Of a DNA stretch of 64,000 nt, positions 51,831-62,156 are shown in pieces. The first letter of the stretch is position 1. Each line of letters opens with the position of its first letter. This DNA is from Betaproteobacteria bacterium. GTDB taxonomy: Bacteria; Pseudomonadota; Gammaproteobacteria; Burkholderiales; UBA6910. The notes beneath the pieces are model-generated. The model had not been told where the DNA came from. It made no database searches and was given only the letters and a program-made list of their open reading frames with translations. Both the position numbers and the translations under genes were made by a program. Where the stretch lies: contig JACPEG010000032.1 in the NCBI GenBank assembly GCA_016183615.1, forward strand, positions 97,416 to 161,415, written 5' to 3'.

Positions 51831-53989
51831 AGTTCGCGCTTCCCTTTACCCCCAGCCGCGGCGGCTTGGTGAAATTCGTGGTGATCCTGTGCGCGGGACT
51901 CGCCGCGGTGCTGCTCTACCTGCTGTCCACCGCCAGCGCCAACACCGCCCTGTTCGCCCGCAACTACCGGCTGATCCTCGGGCTGAACGGCGCCCTGCTG
52001 CTGGTGCTCTCGGCCGCCCTGTTCTACCAGCTGCGGGAGTTGCGCCGCAAGCTCAGGGCCAAGGTGTTCGGCGCGAGACTCACGCTCAGGCTGGTGCTGA
52101 TGTTCGCGCTGATGGCGATCCTGCCGGGCGCGGTGCTCTACGGGGTGTCGGTACAGTTCCTGGCGAAGAGCATCGAGTCCTGGTTCGACGTGCGGGTGGA
52201 CAAGGCCCTCGAAGGCGGCCTGGGTCTCGGGCGCGCGACGCTGGAGAGCATGCTGAAGGACCTCAACCGCAAGGCCGAGAACACGGCCTTGTCGCTGGCC
52301 GAGCATTCCGCGGCCGACGCGCTGCCCCAATTGAATCTGCTGCGGGAGCAGGGGGGCGTGCAGGAAGCCACGCTGTTCAACAGCCGCGGCCGAATCATCG
52401 TCTTCTCCGGCAGCGGCGCCGGACTGCTGCCGGAGCTCCCCGATCCGGCGGTGCTGCGCCAGGCGCGGATGCAGCGCTCCTATAGCGCTATTGAATCGGT
52501 GCCGGAGAAGGGCATCGTGTTGCGGGTGATCGTGCCGGTGAACGTGCTCTCGCTCTCCGAGGACATCCGTCTGCTGCAGTTGCTGCAGACCGTTCCCCGG
52601 CAGCTCGCCCAGGACCTGGAGATCGTGCAGGCCGGCTACCAGGACTACCAGGAACTGTCGCTGCTGCGGGTGGACCTGAAGCGGCTCTACGGCGTGACGC
52701 TCACGCTCTCGCTGCTGCTGGCGCTGCTCTCGGCGCTGGCGCTCGCAGTGCTGCTTTCGGAGCGGCTCTCGGCCCCCCTTTCCATCCTGGCCGAGGGCAC
52801 CCGGGCGGTGGCCTCAGGGGACTTCAGCCAGCGCCACCCGGTGCAGAGCAGCGACGAGCTGGGGGTGCTCACCCAGTCCTTCAACTTGATGACTCACCAG
52901 CTGGCGGAGGCCCAGGCGGTGGCGCTGCGCCACCAGGCCCAGCTGGAGAGCGCGATGCTGCACCTGGAGAGCATTCTCGCCAACCTCTCTTCGGGCGTGC
53001 TCGCCCTCGACCACGACCTGAGCCTGCGCTCGGCCAATCCGCGCTCCGGTCAGATCCTGGGCGCGGAGCTGAGGGAGCTGGAAGGACAGCCCCTTGGCCG
53101 CTGGGACGAACGGGTGCCGGACCTGGGGCCGTTCTCGCGCGAGCTGAAGGAAGCGCTGAAGGGCGCGAACTCCGGCGACTGGCAGCGCGAGATCGAGCGC
53201 ACCGCCAGGGGCCGCCTGCAGGTGCTGCTGGTGCGGGGCACGCGGCTGCCGGAGGCAGCAGGCCAGGGCTACGTGGTGGTGTTCGACGACGTCACCGATC
53301 TCATCCAGGCCCAGCGCGAAGCGGCCTGGGGCGAGGTGGCGCGGCGCCTCGCCCACGAAATCAAGAATCCCCTCACCCCGATCCAGCTCTCGGCGGAGCG
53401 GCTGCAGCGCAAGCTTGCCGACCGTCTCTCGGGAGAGGAAGCGGAAGTGCTGAAGCGCGCTTCCGACACCATCGTGGGGCAGGTGACGGCAATGAAATCC
53501 ATGGTGGACGCGTTTTCCCAGTACGCCCGCTCCCCGGAGCTGAAGCTCCAGCCCCTGGATCTCAACCAGGTGGTCACCGGCGTGCTTGCCCTGTACGAGG
53601 CGGAGGGTCCGCGCGTTTCGCTCAAGCTCGCGTCCGGGCTGCCCCCGGTGCAGGGGGACCCGGCGCGGCTCGGGCAGGTGATCCACAATCTGCTGCAGAA
53701 TGCCCAGGACGCCCTGGCCGAAACCCCGGACCCGTGGGTCGAGGTGCGCACCGAGGCGGCGGACCAGGCGGTCTGTCTCACGGTGAGCGACAATGGCGCG
53801 GGCTTTCCCGACCACCTGCTGCCCCGCGCCTTCGAGCCCTACGTCACCACCAAGGCCAAGGGCACCGGGCTCGGGCTCGCCATCGTGCGCAAGATCGTGG
53901 AGGAGCATGAAGGCGCCATCCGCATCGAGAACGGTGCACCGCGGGGCACCCGGGTGGTGATCACGCTTCCGACAAAGAGGGAAACCTGA
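51827..53989 (+). CDS. NtrY-like membrane sensor histidine kinase
   Basis: A 720-residue kinase from MKFALPFTPSRGGLVKF. Two hydrophobic segments, a third after a linker (LRLVLMFALMAILPGAVLYGV), a periplasmic region, another segment (LTLSLLLALLSALALAVLL), a HAMP region (SERLSAPLSILAEGTRAVASGDFSQRHP), a PAS domain, then the H-box RLAHEIKNPLTPIQLSAERL and an ATPase domain with NLLQNAQDAL, DNGAGFP and GTGLGLAIVRKIVEEHEG. The layout is NtrY's. The stop overlaps the response-regulator start by one base (TGATG). A nitrogen-sensing role is only inferred from the family. Confidence 0.92.
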   Translation: MKFALPFTPSRGGLVKFVVILCAGLAAVLLYLLSTASANTALFARNYRLILGLNGALLLVLSAALFYQLRELRRKLRAKVFGARLTLRLVLMFALMAILPGAVLYGVSVQFLAKSIESWFDVRVDKALEGGLGLGRATLESMLKDLNRKAENTALSLAEHSAADALPQLNLLREQGGVQEATLFNSRGRIIVFSGSGAGLLPELPDPAVLRQARMQRSYSAIESVPEKGIVLRVIVPVNVLSLSEDIRLLQLLQTVPRQLAQDLEIVQAGYQDYQELSLLRVDLKRLYGVTLTLSLLLALLSALALAVLLSERLSAPLSILAEGTRAVASGDFSQRHPVQSSDELGVLTQSFNLMTHQLAEAQAVALRHQAQLESAMLHLESILANLSSGVLALDHDLSLRSANPRSGQILGAELRELEGQPLGRWDERVPDLGPFSRELKEALKGANSGDWQREIERTARGRLQVLLVRGTRLPEAAGQGYVVVFDDVTDLIQAQREAAWGEVARRLAHEIKNPLTPIQLSAERLQRKLADRLSGEEAEVLKRASDTIVGQVTAMKSMVDAFSQYARSPELKLQPLDLNQVVTGVLALYEAEGPRVSLKLASGLPPVQGDPARLGQVIHNLLQNAQDALAETPDPWVEVRTEAADQAVCLTVSDNGAGFPDHLLPRAFEPYVTTKAKGTGLGLAIVRKIVEEHEGAIRIENGAPRGTRVVITLPTKRET

Positions 53990-55245
53990 TGCGCCACATC
54001 CTCATCGTTGACGACGAAGCCGGCATCCGCGAGCTGCTCTCGGAGATCCTCAGCGACGAGGGCTATCAGGTGGCGCTCGCCGAGAACGCCGCGCAGGCCC
54101 GGGCATTCCGCGCCCGGAACCGGCCCGACCTGGTGCTGCTCGACATCTGGATGCCCGACACCGACGGCGTGACGCTGCTGCGGGAATGGGCCAGCGCCGG
54201 GCTGCTCACCATGCCGGTGGTCATGATGTCGGGCCACGCCACCATCGATACCGCGGTGGAGGCGACCCGCATCGGCGCTTTCGATTTTCTGGAAAAGCCC
54301 ATCGGCCTGCAGAAGCTGCTGGCCACCGTCACCAAGGCCCTGACCCGGGCGAGGCACGACTCGGCGCCGTCGCTCTCCCTCGACAGCCTGGGCCGCTCCC
54401 CCGTGATCGCCGGGCTGCGCAAGCGGCTGGAGCAGCTGATGGCCTCCCGGGCGCCGGTGCTCCTCACCGGAGAACCCGGCTGCGGCGCGGAGCTGTGTGC
54501 GCGCTTCCTGCACCAGCCCAATACGCCGTGGCTGGAGTGCGCCAACCCGGCGGCCCTGGCCGAGGCCCCGCTGGAGCTGCTGGAGCAGGCCCGCGACGGC
54601 CTGCTGTTCTGCCCCGAGATCGGCGATCTCAACCGCATGGAGCAGAAGGGACTGCTGCTGGTGGCCGGGCGGCTCGACAAGTACAACGTGCGGCTGGTCA
54701 CCGCCACCTCCCGTTCGCTGCCGGACCTGGTGGCCGCGGGCCAGTACGACGCCCAGATCTACCAGGCGGCGGCGACCATCAGCATCGGGGTGCCGAGCCT
54801 GCGGGAGCACCGGGAGGACATTCCGGACCTCGCCAACCTGGTGCTCTCCCGCTGCGTGGAGTCGGGCGAGGCGCCGCTGCGGCAGTTCACCACCGCGGCG
54901 CTCAACGCACTGCGCAACTACGACTGGCCCGGCAACCTCACCCAGTTCAACGGCGTGGTGCGCACGCTCGCGCTCACCGCGCTGGGCGCGCAGATCACCG
55001 CCGAGGACGTGGACGCCGCCATCTCCCGGGAAGCGCGCGCCGGCGCGCCGGCGCTGCCGATCGATCTCGAGCAGCCTCTGCGGGAGGCGCGCGACCAGTT
55101 CGAAAAGCTCTACTTCGAGCACCACCTCGCCCGGGAAAACGGCAACATCAGCCGGGTGGCGGAGAAGGCCGGCCTGGAGCGCACCCACCTCTACCGCAAG
55201 CTCAAGCAGCTGGAAGTGCGCTATCTCAAGAAGGGCGGCGAGTAG
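53989..55245 (+). CDS. NtrX-like response regulator with a degenerate AAA+ domain
   Basis: A 418-residue protein. The receiver domain (HILIVDDEAGIRELL; phospho-acceptor Asp52 in LVLLDIWMPD; FLEKPIG) is intact. The sigma54-activator domain is not: Walker A is GEPGCGAE, lacking the GKE lysine; the region that should contain GAFTGA is shortened; and Walker B reads LLFCPEIGDL with the first acid lost. The C-terminal Fis-type helix-turn-helix (NISRVAEKAGLERTHLYRKLKQL) is intact. It probably binds DNA under phosphorylation control without activating sigma54 polymerase. Pairs with the kinase just upstream. Confidence 0.9.
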   Translation: MRHILIVDDEAGIRELLSEILSDEGYQVALAENAAQARAFRARNRPDLVLLDIWMPDTDGVTLLREWASAGLLTMPVVMMSGHATIDTAVEATRIGAFDFLEKPIGLQKLLATVTKALTRARHDSAPSLSLDSLGRSPVIAGLRKRLEQLMASRAPVLLTGEPGCGAELCARFLHQPNTPWLECANPAALAEAPLELLEQARDGLLFCPEIGDLNRMEQKGLLLVAGRLDKYNVRLVTATSRSLPDLVAAGQYDAQIYQAAATISIGVPSLREHREDIPDLANLVLSRCVESGEAPLRQFTTAALNALRNYDWPGNLTQFNGVVRTLALTALGAQITAEDVDAAISREARAGAPALPIDLEQPLREARDQFEKLYFEHHLARENGNISRVAEKAGLERTHLYRKLKQLEVRYLKKGGE

Positions 55246-55281
55246 TCCACGCGCCCTTATTGTCATCATAAAAACATTCAA

Positions 55282-55310
55282 TTGCCGCTTATGGTAGCGG
55301 CCGCCATAAT
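55282..55310 (+). promoter_or_regulatory. Probable promoter of tkt
   Basis: TTGCCG (55282-55287), a 17-bp spacer and CATAAT (55305-55310). The spacer contributes to an inverted repeat GCCGCT-TATGGT-AGCGGC that could be an operator. The start codon lies about 110 bases downstream. Confidence 0.55.
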
Positions 55311-55423
55311 TCCCCTGCCAAACGCATCGCGTCCGAGGGCGGGCGCGATCGTCGTTTTCGGTTGCGATGGGGAGGCCTGCGGGTAATAATCGCCCACTTT
55401 CCCGACGCAGCAGGACGGAAAAC

Positions 55424-57457
55424 ATGAAAGGCCGAAATCCCATGGGAACCTTCAAGGACTTTGAGCAGCCGGTTTTCAAGAGCCTGACCAGCGCCATCCG
55501 GGCGCTGGCAATGGATGCGGTGGAAAAGGCCAAATCCGGGCACCCGGGAATGCCCATGGGCATGGCCGAGATCGCCGAGGTGCTGTGGCAGCACCACCTG
55601 CGCCACAACCCGGCGAACCCCAAGTGGCCGGACCGGGACCGCTTCGTGCTCTCGAACGGCCACGGCTCGATGCTGCTCTACGCGCTGCTGCATCTCACCG
55701 GTTACGACCTCTCGATCGAGGACCTGAAGCGCTTCCGCCAGCTCCACTCCAGGACCCCGGGGCACCCGGAATACGGGATGGCGCCGGGCATCGAGACCAC
55801 CACCGGCCCGCTGGGCCAGGGGCTCGCCAACGCCGTGGGCATGGCCATCGCCGAGAAGCTGCTGGCCGCCGAGTTCAACCGCGAGGGCTTCGAGATCGTC
55901 AACCACCACACCTATGTTTTCCTCGGCGACGGCTGCCTGATGGAGGGCGTTTCCCATGAGGCCTGCTCGCTGGCGGGGACGCTGGGGCTGGGCAAGCTCA
56001 TCTGCTTCTACGACGACAACGGCATCTCCATCGACGGCCACGTGGAAGGCTGGTTCACCGACGACACGCCGAAGCGCTTCGAGGCCTACGGCTGGCACGT
56101 GGTGCCGAACGTGAAAGGCCACGACCCCATCGCCATCGAGGCCGCGATCGAGCTGGCCCGGGCCCAGAAGGACCGACCCACCCTCATCTGCTGCAAGACC
56201 GTGATCGGCATGGGCGCGCCCAACAAGGCGGGGACCCACGACGTGCACGGCGCGGCCCTCGGCGACGCGGAAATCGCTGCGGCGCGTCCCCACATCGGCT
56301 GGAACTACCCGCCGTTCGAGATTCCGCGCCAGGTCTATGACGCCTGGGACGCCCGGGCCCGCGGCAAAAAGCTGGAGGGCGACTGGAACCACAAGTTCGC
56401 CGAGTACCGCAAGGTCCATCCCGAACTCGCCGCGGAATTCCAGCGCCGCGTCGGCGGCGAGCTCCCGGCCAACTGGAAGGAGCACGCAGAAGCCTTCGTG
56501 ACCCGGGTCAACGCCAAGGAAGAGACCATCGCCACCCGCAAGGCGTCGCAAAACACGATCGAAAGCCTGGCGCCGGCGCTGCCCGAATTGATCGGCGGCT
56601 CGGCGGACCTGGCGGGCTCCAACCTCACCCTGTGGTCCGGCTCCAAGGGCGTCAGCCGCGCGGGCGGCGGCAACTACATTTACTACGGGGTGCGCGAGTT
56701 CGGCATGAGCGCCCTCATGAACGGCATCGCGCTGCACGGCGGATTCATTCCCTACGGCGGCACTTTCCTCATGTTTTCCGAGTACGCCCGCAATGCGCTG
56801 CGCATGGCGGCGCTGATGAAGCAGCGGGTGCTGTTCGTGTTCACCCACGATTCCATCGGGCTCGGCGAGGATGGCCCCACCCATCAGCCGGTCGAGCAGG
56901 CCGCCACGCTGCGCTACATTCCGAACATGGCGCTGTGGCGGCCCTGCGACTCGGTGGAATCCGCGGTGGCCTGGATCGCCGCCATCGAGCGCAAGGACGG
57001 CCCCAGCGCGCTGCTGTTCTCGCGCCAGAACCTGCCGTTCCAGAAGCGGGACACGGAAAAGCTCGCCGCCATCCGGCGCGGCGGCTACGTGCTCTCGGAG
57101 GCCGAAGGCGGCAAGCCCCAGGCGTTGATCATCGCCACCGGCTCGGAAGTGGCGCTCGCCATGGGGGCCCAGAAGGCACTGGCCCAGGAAGGCATCCCGG
57201 TGCGGGTGGTGTCGCTGCCCTGCACCCATGCCTTCGACCGCCAGGATGCCGCCTACCGGGAGAGCGTGCTGCCGAAGGGCATCGCACGGGTGGCGGTGGA
57301 GGCGGGCGTGACCGATTACTGGCGCAAGTATGTCGGCCTGGAAGGCGCGGTGGTGGGCATCGACACCTTCGGCGAATCGGCGCCGGCCGGCGAGCTGTTC
57401 AAGCATTTCGGCTTCACCGTCGAGAACGTGGTCAAAGCGGTGAAGGGCGTGATTTAA
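55424..57457 (+). CDS. tkt: Transketolase
   Basis: A 677-residue thiamine-diphosphate enzyme from [15 protein letters not shown], with AGGACGG upstream of the ATG. Key segments: [42 protein letters not shown] (thiamine-binding GDG), [20 protein letters not shown], and the C-terminal half ending [12 protein letters not shown]. It moves two-carbon units in the pentose-phosphate or Calvin pathway. It leads a tkt-gap-pgk-fba run typical of betaproteobacteria. Frames further upstream from 55367 lack a ribosome-binding site. Confidence 0.96.
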   Translation: MKGRNPMGTFKDFEQPVFKSLTSAIRALAMDAVEKAKSGHPGMPMGMAEIAEVLWQHHLRHNPANPKWPDRDRFVLSNGHGSMLLYALLHLTGYDLSIEDLKRFRQLHSRTPGHPEYGMAPGIETTTGPLGQGLANAVGMAIAEKLLAAEFNREGFEIVNHHTYVFLGDGCLMEGVSHEACSLAGTLGLGKLICFYDDNGISIDGHVEGWFTDDTPKRFEAYGWHVVPNVKGHDPIAIEAAIELARAQKDRPTLICCKTVIGMGAPNKAGTHDVHGAALGDAEIAAARPHIGWNYPPFEIPRQVYDAWDARARGKKLEGDWNHKFAEYRKVHPELAAEFQRRVGGELPANWKEHAEAFVTRVNAKEETIATRKASQNTIESLAPALPELIGGSADLAGSNLTLWSGSKGVSRAGGGNYIYYGVREFGMSALMNGIALHGGFIPYGGTFLMFSEYARNALRMAALMKQRVLFVFTHDSIGLGEDGPTHQPVEQAATLRYIPNMALWRPCDSVESAVAWIAAIERKDGPSALLFSRQNLPFQKRDTEKLAAIRRGGYVLSEAEGGKPQALIIATGSEVALAMGAQKALAQEGIPVRVVSLPCTHAFDRQDAAYRESVLPKGIARVAVEAGVTDYWRKYVGLEGAVVGIDTFGESAPAGELFKHFGFTVENVVKAVKGVI

Positions 57458-57460
57458 GAA

Positions 57461-57609
57461 TTTTCACCGCGGAGGACGCGGGGGAACCCAAAGCTTGCGG
57501 CGGGCGGCATGGCGGTACCCGCGTTGCGACACCTGGCCTAGAGCGTTCCACGGAGCGGAGCATCGTTTAGAAATAGCGCTGCGTCCTCTGCGTCCTCTGC
57601 GGTAAAATC
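57461..57609. repeat. Inverted repeat spanning the tkt-gap spacer
   Basis: The left arm TTTTCACCGCGGAGGACGCG (from 57461) and the right arm CTGCGTCCTCTGCGGTAAAA (57588-57607) are near-perfect complements about 100 bases apart. The right side also repeats GCGTCCTCT twice. The element fills most of the spacer and starts 3 bases after the tkt stop. Confidence 0.75.
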
Positions 57610-57634
57610 TTTCCTTTTTATCGGGAGGAACATC

Positions 57635-58648
57635 ATGGCAATTCGCGTCGCAATCAACGGCTATGGCCGCATCGGCCGCAACATCCTGCGCGCCCTGTAC
57701 GAATCCGGCCGCAAGGATATCCAGATCGTCGCGGTGAACGATCTGGGCAATGCCGAAACCAACGCCCATCTCACGCGCCTGGACACGGTGCACGGCAAGT
57801 TTCCCGGCACGGTGGTGGTGGACGGCGACAGCATGGTGGTGAACGGCGACAAGATCCGGGTCTGCGCCACCAAAAATCCCGCCGAGCTTCCCTGGAAAGC
57901 GCTCAACGTGGACGTGGTGCTGGAGTGCACCGGCCTGTTCCGCACCAAGGCAAAGTGCGAGCCCCATCTCGCGGCGGGCGCGAAGAAGGTGATCATTTCC
58001 GCGCCGGCCGACAAGGCCGAGGCCGACGCCACCATCGTCTACGGCGTGAACCACGGCGTGCTGAAGTCCTCCATGACCGTGATCTCCAATGCCTCCTGCA
58101 CCACCAACTGCCTGGCGCCGCTGGTGAAGCCGCTCAATGAAAAGCTGGGCCTGAAGAGCGGCCTGATGACCACGATTCACTCCTACACCAACGACCAGGT
58201 ACTGACCGACGTCTACCACAGCGACCTTTACCGCGCTCGCGCCGCGGCTCTCAACATGATCCCCACCAAGACCGGCGCCGCCGAAGCCGTGGGCGTGGTG
58301 ATGCCTGAGCTCAACGGCAAGCTCACGGGGTTTTCGCTGCGGGTGCCGACCCCCAACGTGTCGGTGGTGGACCTCACCTTCGTGGCCGGCCGGTCCACCA
58401 CCAAGGATGAAGTCAACGCGATCATGAAGGAGGCCTCCGAGGGCAGCCTCAATGGCATCCTCGGCTACAACACGGCGCCGCTGGTTTCCAGCGACTTCAA
58501 CCACGACGACCGTTCCTCGATTTTCGATGCCAGCCAGACCCGCGTCATCGACGGCACGCTGGTGAAGGTGCTCTCCTGGTACGACAACGAGTGGGGCTTC
58601 AGCAACCGCATGCTGGATACCACCGTCGCGCTGATGAGCGCGAAGTAG
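57635..58648 (+). CDS. gap: Glyceraldehyde-3-phosphate dehydrogenase
   Basis: A 337-residue enzyme. NAD-binding start [16 protein letters not shown], active-site [11 protein letters not shown] (catalytic Cys), and the C-terminal [14 protein letters not shown]. It interconverts glyceraldehyde-3-phosphate and 1,3-bisphosphoglycerate. GGGAGGAA lies in front of the ATG. It is set between tkt and pgk. Whether NAD or NADP is preferred cannot be decided with confidence from sequence alone. Confidence 0.97.
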   Translation: MAIRVAINGYGRIGRNILRALYESGRKDIQIVAVNDLGNAETNAHLTRLDTVHGKFPGTVVVDGDSMVVNGDKIRVCATKNPAELPWKALNVDVVLECTGLFRTKAKCEPHLAAGAKKVIISAPADKAEADATIVYGVNHGVLKSSMTVISNASCTTNCLAPLVKPLNEKLGLKSGLMTTIHSYTNDQVLTDVYHSDLYRARAAALNMIPTKTGAAEAVGVVMPELNGKLTGFSLRVPTPNVSVVDLTFVAGRSTTKDEVNAIMKEASEGSLNGILGYNTAPLVSSDFNHDDRSSIFDASQTRVIDGTLVKVLSWYDNEWGFSNRMLDTTVALMSAK

Positions 58649-58656
58649 GAAAAGCC

Positions 58657-58785
58657 TTTTTGCCGCAGAGAACACAGGGAGCACGGAGAGCCGTTATTTC
58701 GTGGCTGCACCACACAACGATTTACGATCGGCCGCATTGGCTCGATCTTGACTTTCTCTGTGTCCTCGGTGATCTCTGTGGCTAA
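58657..58785. repeat. Inverted repeat spanning the gap-pgk spacer
   Basis: The left arm (58657-58690, containing TGCCGCAGAGAACACAGGGA) and the right arm (58751-58785, containing TCTCTGTGTCCTCGGTGATC) are imperfect complements of about 30 bases. The repeat is different in sequence from the tkt-gap one but has the same layout: it begins a few bases after the stop and ends shortly before the next start. Confidence 0.7.
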
Positions 58786-58804
58786 TGAATTGGTGAAACC
58801 CGTC

Positions 58805-59986
58805 ATGACCGTCAAGAAAATGACCGACCTGGACCTGCGCGGCAAGCGGGTCCTGATTCGCGCCGACCTCAACGTGCCGGTGAAGGACGGCAAAGTCACC
58901 TCCGATGCCCGCATCACCGCCAGCATGCCTACCATCGAGCACGCCCTGAAGGGTGGAGCCCGGGTGATGGTCACTTCCCACCTGGGCCGTCCCGAGGAAG
59001 GCGTGTATTCCGAGGAGAATTCCCTCAAGCCCGTGGCCGACGTGCTGTCGCAGAAACTCGGCAAGCCGGTGCGGCTGGTCAAGGACTGGGTGAAGGACGC
59101 GTTCGACGTGGCCGCCGGCGAGCTGGTGCTGCTGGAGAACTGCCGCTTCAACCAGGGCGAGAAGAAAAACAGGGACGAGACCGCCCAGGCCTACGCCAGG
59201 CTCTGCGACGTGTTCGTGATGGACGCTTTCGGCACCGCGCACCGGGCCGAGGCCTCGACCCACGGCGTGGCCAAGTTCGCCCCCGTGGCCTGCGCCGGCA
59301 TCCTGCTGGTCGAGGAGCTCGACGCCCTCAACAAGGCGCTCGCGAAACCTGCCCGGCCCATGGTCGCCATCGTCGGCGGCTCCAAGGTGTCCACCAAGCT
59401 CACGGTGCTGGAGTCCCTCTCGGAAAAGGTGGACCAGCTGGTGGTGGGCGGCGGCATCGCCAACACCTTCTTGAAGGCGGTGGGCAAGCCGGTCGGCAAG
59501 TCGCTGTGCGAGGACGAGCTGGTGCCGACGGCGAAGGCGCTGCTCGCCAAGATGGCGGCGCGCGGCGCGCGCATCCCCATCGCGGTGGACGTGGTGGTGG
59601 GCAAGAAATTCGACGCCGCCGAACCGGCGGTGCTCAAGGACGCCGGGTCGGTGGCAGAGGACGAGATGATTTTCGACATCGGCCCGAACAGCGCCCAGGA
59701 GCTGGCCGACATCATCATGAAGGCCGGCACCGTGGTATGGAACGGGCCGGTGGGCGTGTTCGAATTCGACCAGTTCGGCGCGGGCACCCGGAAGATCGCC
59801 GAGGCGATCGCCGCCACCAAGGCGTTCACCCTGGCCGGCGGCGGAGACACCATCGCCGCCATCCAGAAGTACGGCATCTTCGACAAGGTGTCCTACATCT
59901 CCACCGCCGGTGGCGCCTTCCTGGAATTCCTGGAGGGCAAGACGCTGCCCGCGGTCGAGATCCTGGAGCAGCGCGCGAAAGTGTGA
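58805..59986 (+). CDS. pgk: Phosphoglycerate kinase
   Basis: A 393-residue enzyme from [25 protein letters not shown]. Signature segments: [63 protein letters not shown] and the nucleotide-binding [11 protein letters not shown] frame beginning at 58748 reads through the inverted repeat and is rejected. The stop codon TGA is the first triplet of a heptamer array. pyk, often next in this cluster, is absent; fba follows. Confidence 0.97.
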   Translation: MTVKKMTDLDLRGKRVLIRADLNVPVKDGKVTSDARITASMPTIEHALKGGARVMVTSHLGRPEEGVYSEENSLKPVADVLSQKLGKPVRLVKDWVKDAFDVAAGELVLLENCRFNQGEKKNRDETAQAYARLCDVFVMDAFGTAHRAEASTHGVAKFAPVACAGILLVEELDALNKALAKPARPMVAIVGGSKVSTKLTVLESLSEKVDQLVVGGGIANTFLKAVGKPVGKSLCEDELVPTAKALLAKMAARGARIPIAVDVVVGKKFDAAEPAVLKDAGSVAEDEMIFDIGPNSAQELADIIMKAGTVVWNGPVGVFEFDQFGAGTRKIAEAIAATKAFTLAGGGDTIAAIQKYGIFDKVSYISTAGGAFLEFLEGKTLPAVEILEQRAKV

Positions 59987-60052
59987 ACAGTGAACGGTAA
60001 AGAGCGAGCGGTGGACAGCGGCCCTGTTCACTGTTCACCGTTTACCGCTTAC
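59984..60052. repeat. Facing heptamer arrays in the pgk-fba spacer, starting at the pgk stop
   Basis: On the plus strand TGAACAG, TGAACGG, TAAAGAG, CGAGCGG, TGGACAG run from the pgk stop (59984) with a 7-base period. After CGGCC come CTGTTCA, CTGTTCA, CCGTTTA, CCGCTTA (60024-60051), the same units inverted. The two arrays can pair as a long hairpin. Read in complement, the right array starts TAAGCGGTAAACGGTGAAC, identical to the array at atpD. Confidence 0.85.
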
Positions 60053-60074
60053 TCACAAAGGTCAGGAGGACCAC

Positions 60075-61139
60075 ATGCCCCTCGTATCGATGCGCCAGTT
60101 GCTGGACCACGCGGCCGAGAACGGCTACGGACTGCCGGCGTTCAACGTCAACAACCTGGAGCAGATCCAGGCCATCATGCTGGCGGCCGATGAGACCAAC
60201 AGCCCGGTGATCATGCAGGGCTCCGCCGGGGCCCGCAAATACGCGGGTGAAGCCTTCCTGCGGCACCTGATCGCCGCCGCGGTGGAGGCCTATCCCCACA
60301 TTCCCATCGTCATGCACCAGGACCACGGCGCCTCGCCCGCGGTGTGCGTCAACGCCATCCGCAGCGGGTTTTCCAGCGTGATGATGGACGGTTCTCTGAT
60401 GGAGGACGCCAAGACCCCCTCCTCCTACGACTACAACGTGGGAGTCACCCGGAAGGTGGTGGACATGGCCCACGCGGTGGGCGTCACCGTGGAGGGCGAG
60501 CTCGGCTGCCTGGGGTCGCTGGAGACCATGAAGGGCGACAAGGAAGACGGCCACGGGGCGGAAGGCACCCTTACCAAGGACATGCTGCTCACCGATCCCG
60601 AGCAGGCGGCGGATTTCGTGAAGCAGACCCAGTGCGACGCGCTGGCGATCGCCATCGGCACCTCCCACGGCGCCTACAAGTTCACCCGCAAGCCCACCGG
60701 CGACATTCTCGCCATCGAGCGCATCAAGGAAATCCACAAGCGCATTCCCACCACCCACCTGGTGATGCACGGATCTTCGAGCGTGCCCCAGGAGTGGCTC
60801 GCCGTGATCCGCGAGTTCGGCGGCGAAATGAAGGAAACCTACGGGGTGCCGGTGGAGGAAATTCAGGAAGGCATCAAGCACGGCGTGCGCAAAGTCAACA
60901 TCGACACCGACATCCGGCTCGCCATGACCGGCGCGGTGCGGCGCTACCTGGCCAAGAACAAGAGCGAATTCGACCCGCGCAAGTTCCTCAAGGACGCCAT
61001 GGTGTCGGCCAAGGACATCTGCAAGGCCCGGTTCGAGGCCTTCGGCTGCGCCGGCCAGGCCGCCAGGATCAAAGTCGTGGCCCTGGACAAGATGGCCGAC
61101 CGCTACGCCAAGGGCGAGCTGAAGCAGGTGGTCAAGTGA
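60075..61139 (+). CDS. fba: Fructose-bisphosphate aldolase, class II
   Basis: A 354-residue zinc enzyme, [30 protein letters not shown]. Metal-binding [22 protein letters not shown], the substrate segment [13 protein letters not shown] with VMHGSSSVP, and [20 protein letters not shown] are all present. The form is that of Calvin/gluconeogenic class II aldolases of proteobacteria. AGGAGG precedes the ATG. Last gene of the tkt-gap-pgk-fba run. Confidence 0.97.
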   Translation: MPLVSMRQLLDHAAENGYGLPAFNVNNLEQIQAIMLAADETNSPVIMQGSAGARKYAGEAFLRHLIAAAVEAYPHIPIVMHQDHGASPAVCVNAIRSGFSSVMMDGSLMEDAKTPSSYDYNVGVTRKVVDMAHAVGVTVEGELGCLGSLETMKGDKEDGHGAEGTLTKDMLLTDPEQAADFVKQTQCDALAIAIGTSHGAYKFTRKPTGDILAIERIKEIHKRIPTTHLVMHGSSSVPQEWLAVIREFGGEMKETYGVPVEEIQEGIKHGVRKVNIDTDIRLAMTGAVRRYLAKNKSEFDPRKFLKDAMVSAKDICKARFEAFGCAGQAARIKVVALDKMADRYAKGELKQVVK

Positions 61140-61144
61140 TGTTT

Positions 61145-61185
61145 TTCCCTCCCCCTTGAGGGGGGAGGGCGAGGGTGGGGGTGAA
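61145..61185. repeat. CCCTCCC-type palindromic element after fba
   Basis: CCCTCCCCCTTGAGGGGGGAGGG lies 6 bases after the fba stop, followed by CGAGGGTGGGGGTGAACCC. It is the intergenic form of the element found in frame in hsdM and hsdR. It could terminate the fba transcript. Confidence 0.8.
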
Positions 61186-61317
61186 CCCAAGGGCGGCGCG
61201 GCCGCCCTTTCTGCTTTCCGGGCTGGTGCGCCCTGCGCACCGCCTGCGGTCGCCGGAACCTCCCCGGCCTGGTCTATAGTCAAAGCACATATGGCCAGAC
61301 CCCCCAAGGAGGACACC

Positions 61318-62091
61318 ATGAACACCCTGAGCAACTCGGGGGCCCGCTACGTGGAGAGCCCCCAGGTACGCAGCATCGCGCCTTCCCGTCCCCTGCAATG
61401 GCTCGCCCTGGGCTGGGAGGACATGAAACGCGGGCTGCCGCTGAGCCTCGGATACGGCGCCCTGTTCGCCGGCGCGGGCGGCATCGTTACGCTTCTGGTG
61501 TGGGACCGCCCACACCTCGTCACGGCCCTGATCTCGGGCTTTCTGCTGGTGGCGCCGTTTTTCGCCCTCGGCCTTTATGAAATGAGCCGGCGCCTGGAGC
61601 GGGGCGACCTGCCCACCTGGTCCCACACCTTCAAGGCATGGAGTGCCAACCCCGATTCCATCGCCATGTTCGGGCTGGTGCTCGCCTTCCTGCTGGTGTC
61701 GTGGGAGCGGCTCTCGGCCATCCTGTTCGCGCTCTTTTACAGCGGCAATGTGCCGGCGGTGGAAAACCTGGTGCAGGAGGTGCTGTTCTCCGGCCAGCAC
61801 ACTGCGTTCGTGGTCGCCTGGTTCGGCTTCGGCGCCATCCTGGCGGCGGTCGCCTTCGCCATCAGCGCGGTGTCGGTGCCCCTGCTGCTCGACCGGGACG
61901 TGGATGTGGTGACCGCCATTTCCACCAGCATCAAGGCAGTTGTGATAAACCCGGGCCCCATGCTGCGCTGGGCCGCCATCATCGTCGTCCTTACCGCGAT
62001 TGGCTTTGCCACCTCGTTCATCGGGCTGGTGCTGGTGTTCCCGCTGCTGGGCCACGCCACCTGGCACGCCTATAAGGACCTGGTGGAGTAG
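61318..62091 (+). CDS. DUF2189 integral membrane protein
   Basis: A 257-residue protein from MNTLSNSGARYVESPQVRSIAPSRPLQWLALGWEDMKRGLPLSLGYG. The R.I.P..PL.WL..GW.D....P..SL.YG opening is characteristic of DUF2189. Five or six hydrophobic helices follow, ending SFIGLVLVFPLLGHATWHAYKDLVE. AAGGAGGACACC gives a strong ribosome-binding site that fixes the start. Function unknown; members sit in the inner membrane and are often near respiratory genes. No coupled neighbour here. Confidence 0.85.
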   Translation: MNTLSNSGARYVESPQVRSIAPSRPLQWLALGWEDMKRGLPLSLGYGALFAGAGGIVTLLVWDRPHLVTALISGFLLVAPFFALGLYEMSRRLERGDLPTWSHTFKAWSANPDSIAMFGLVLAFLLVSWERLSAILFALFYSGNVPAVENLVQEVLFSGQHTAFVVAWFGFGAILAAVAFAISAVSVPLLLDRDVDVVTAISTSIKAVVINPGPMLRWAAIIVVLTAIGFATSFIGLVLVFPLLGHATWHAYKDLVE

Positions 62092-62156
62092 CGCGAGCGC
62101 CGCGTCCCGCGGCGCGGCGCCTTCACGCGGGTCCGCGTGGGGCGTGACGCCACGCT

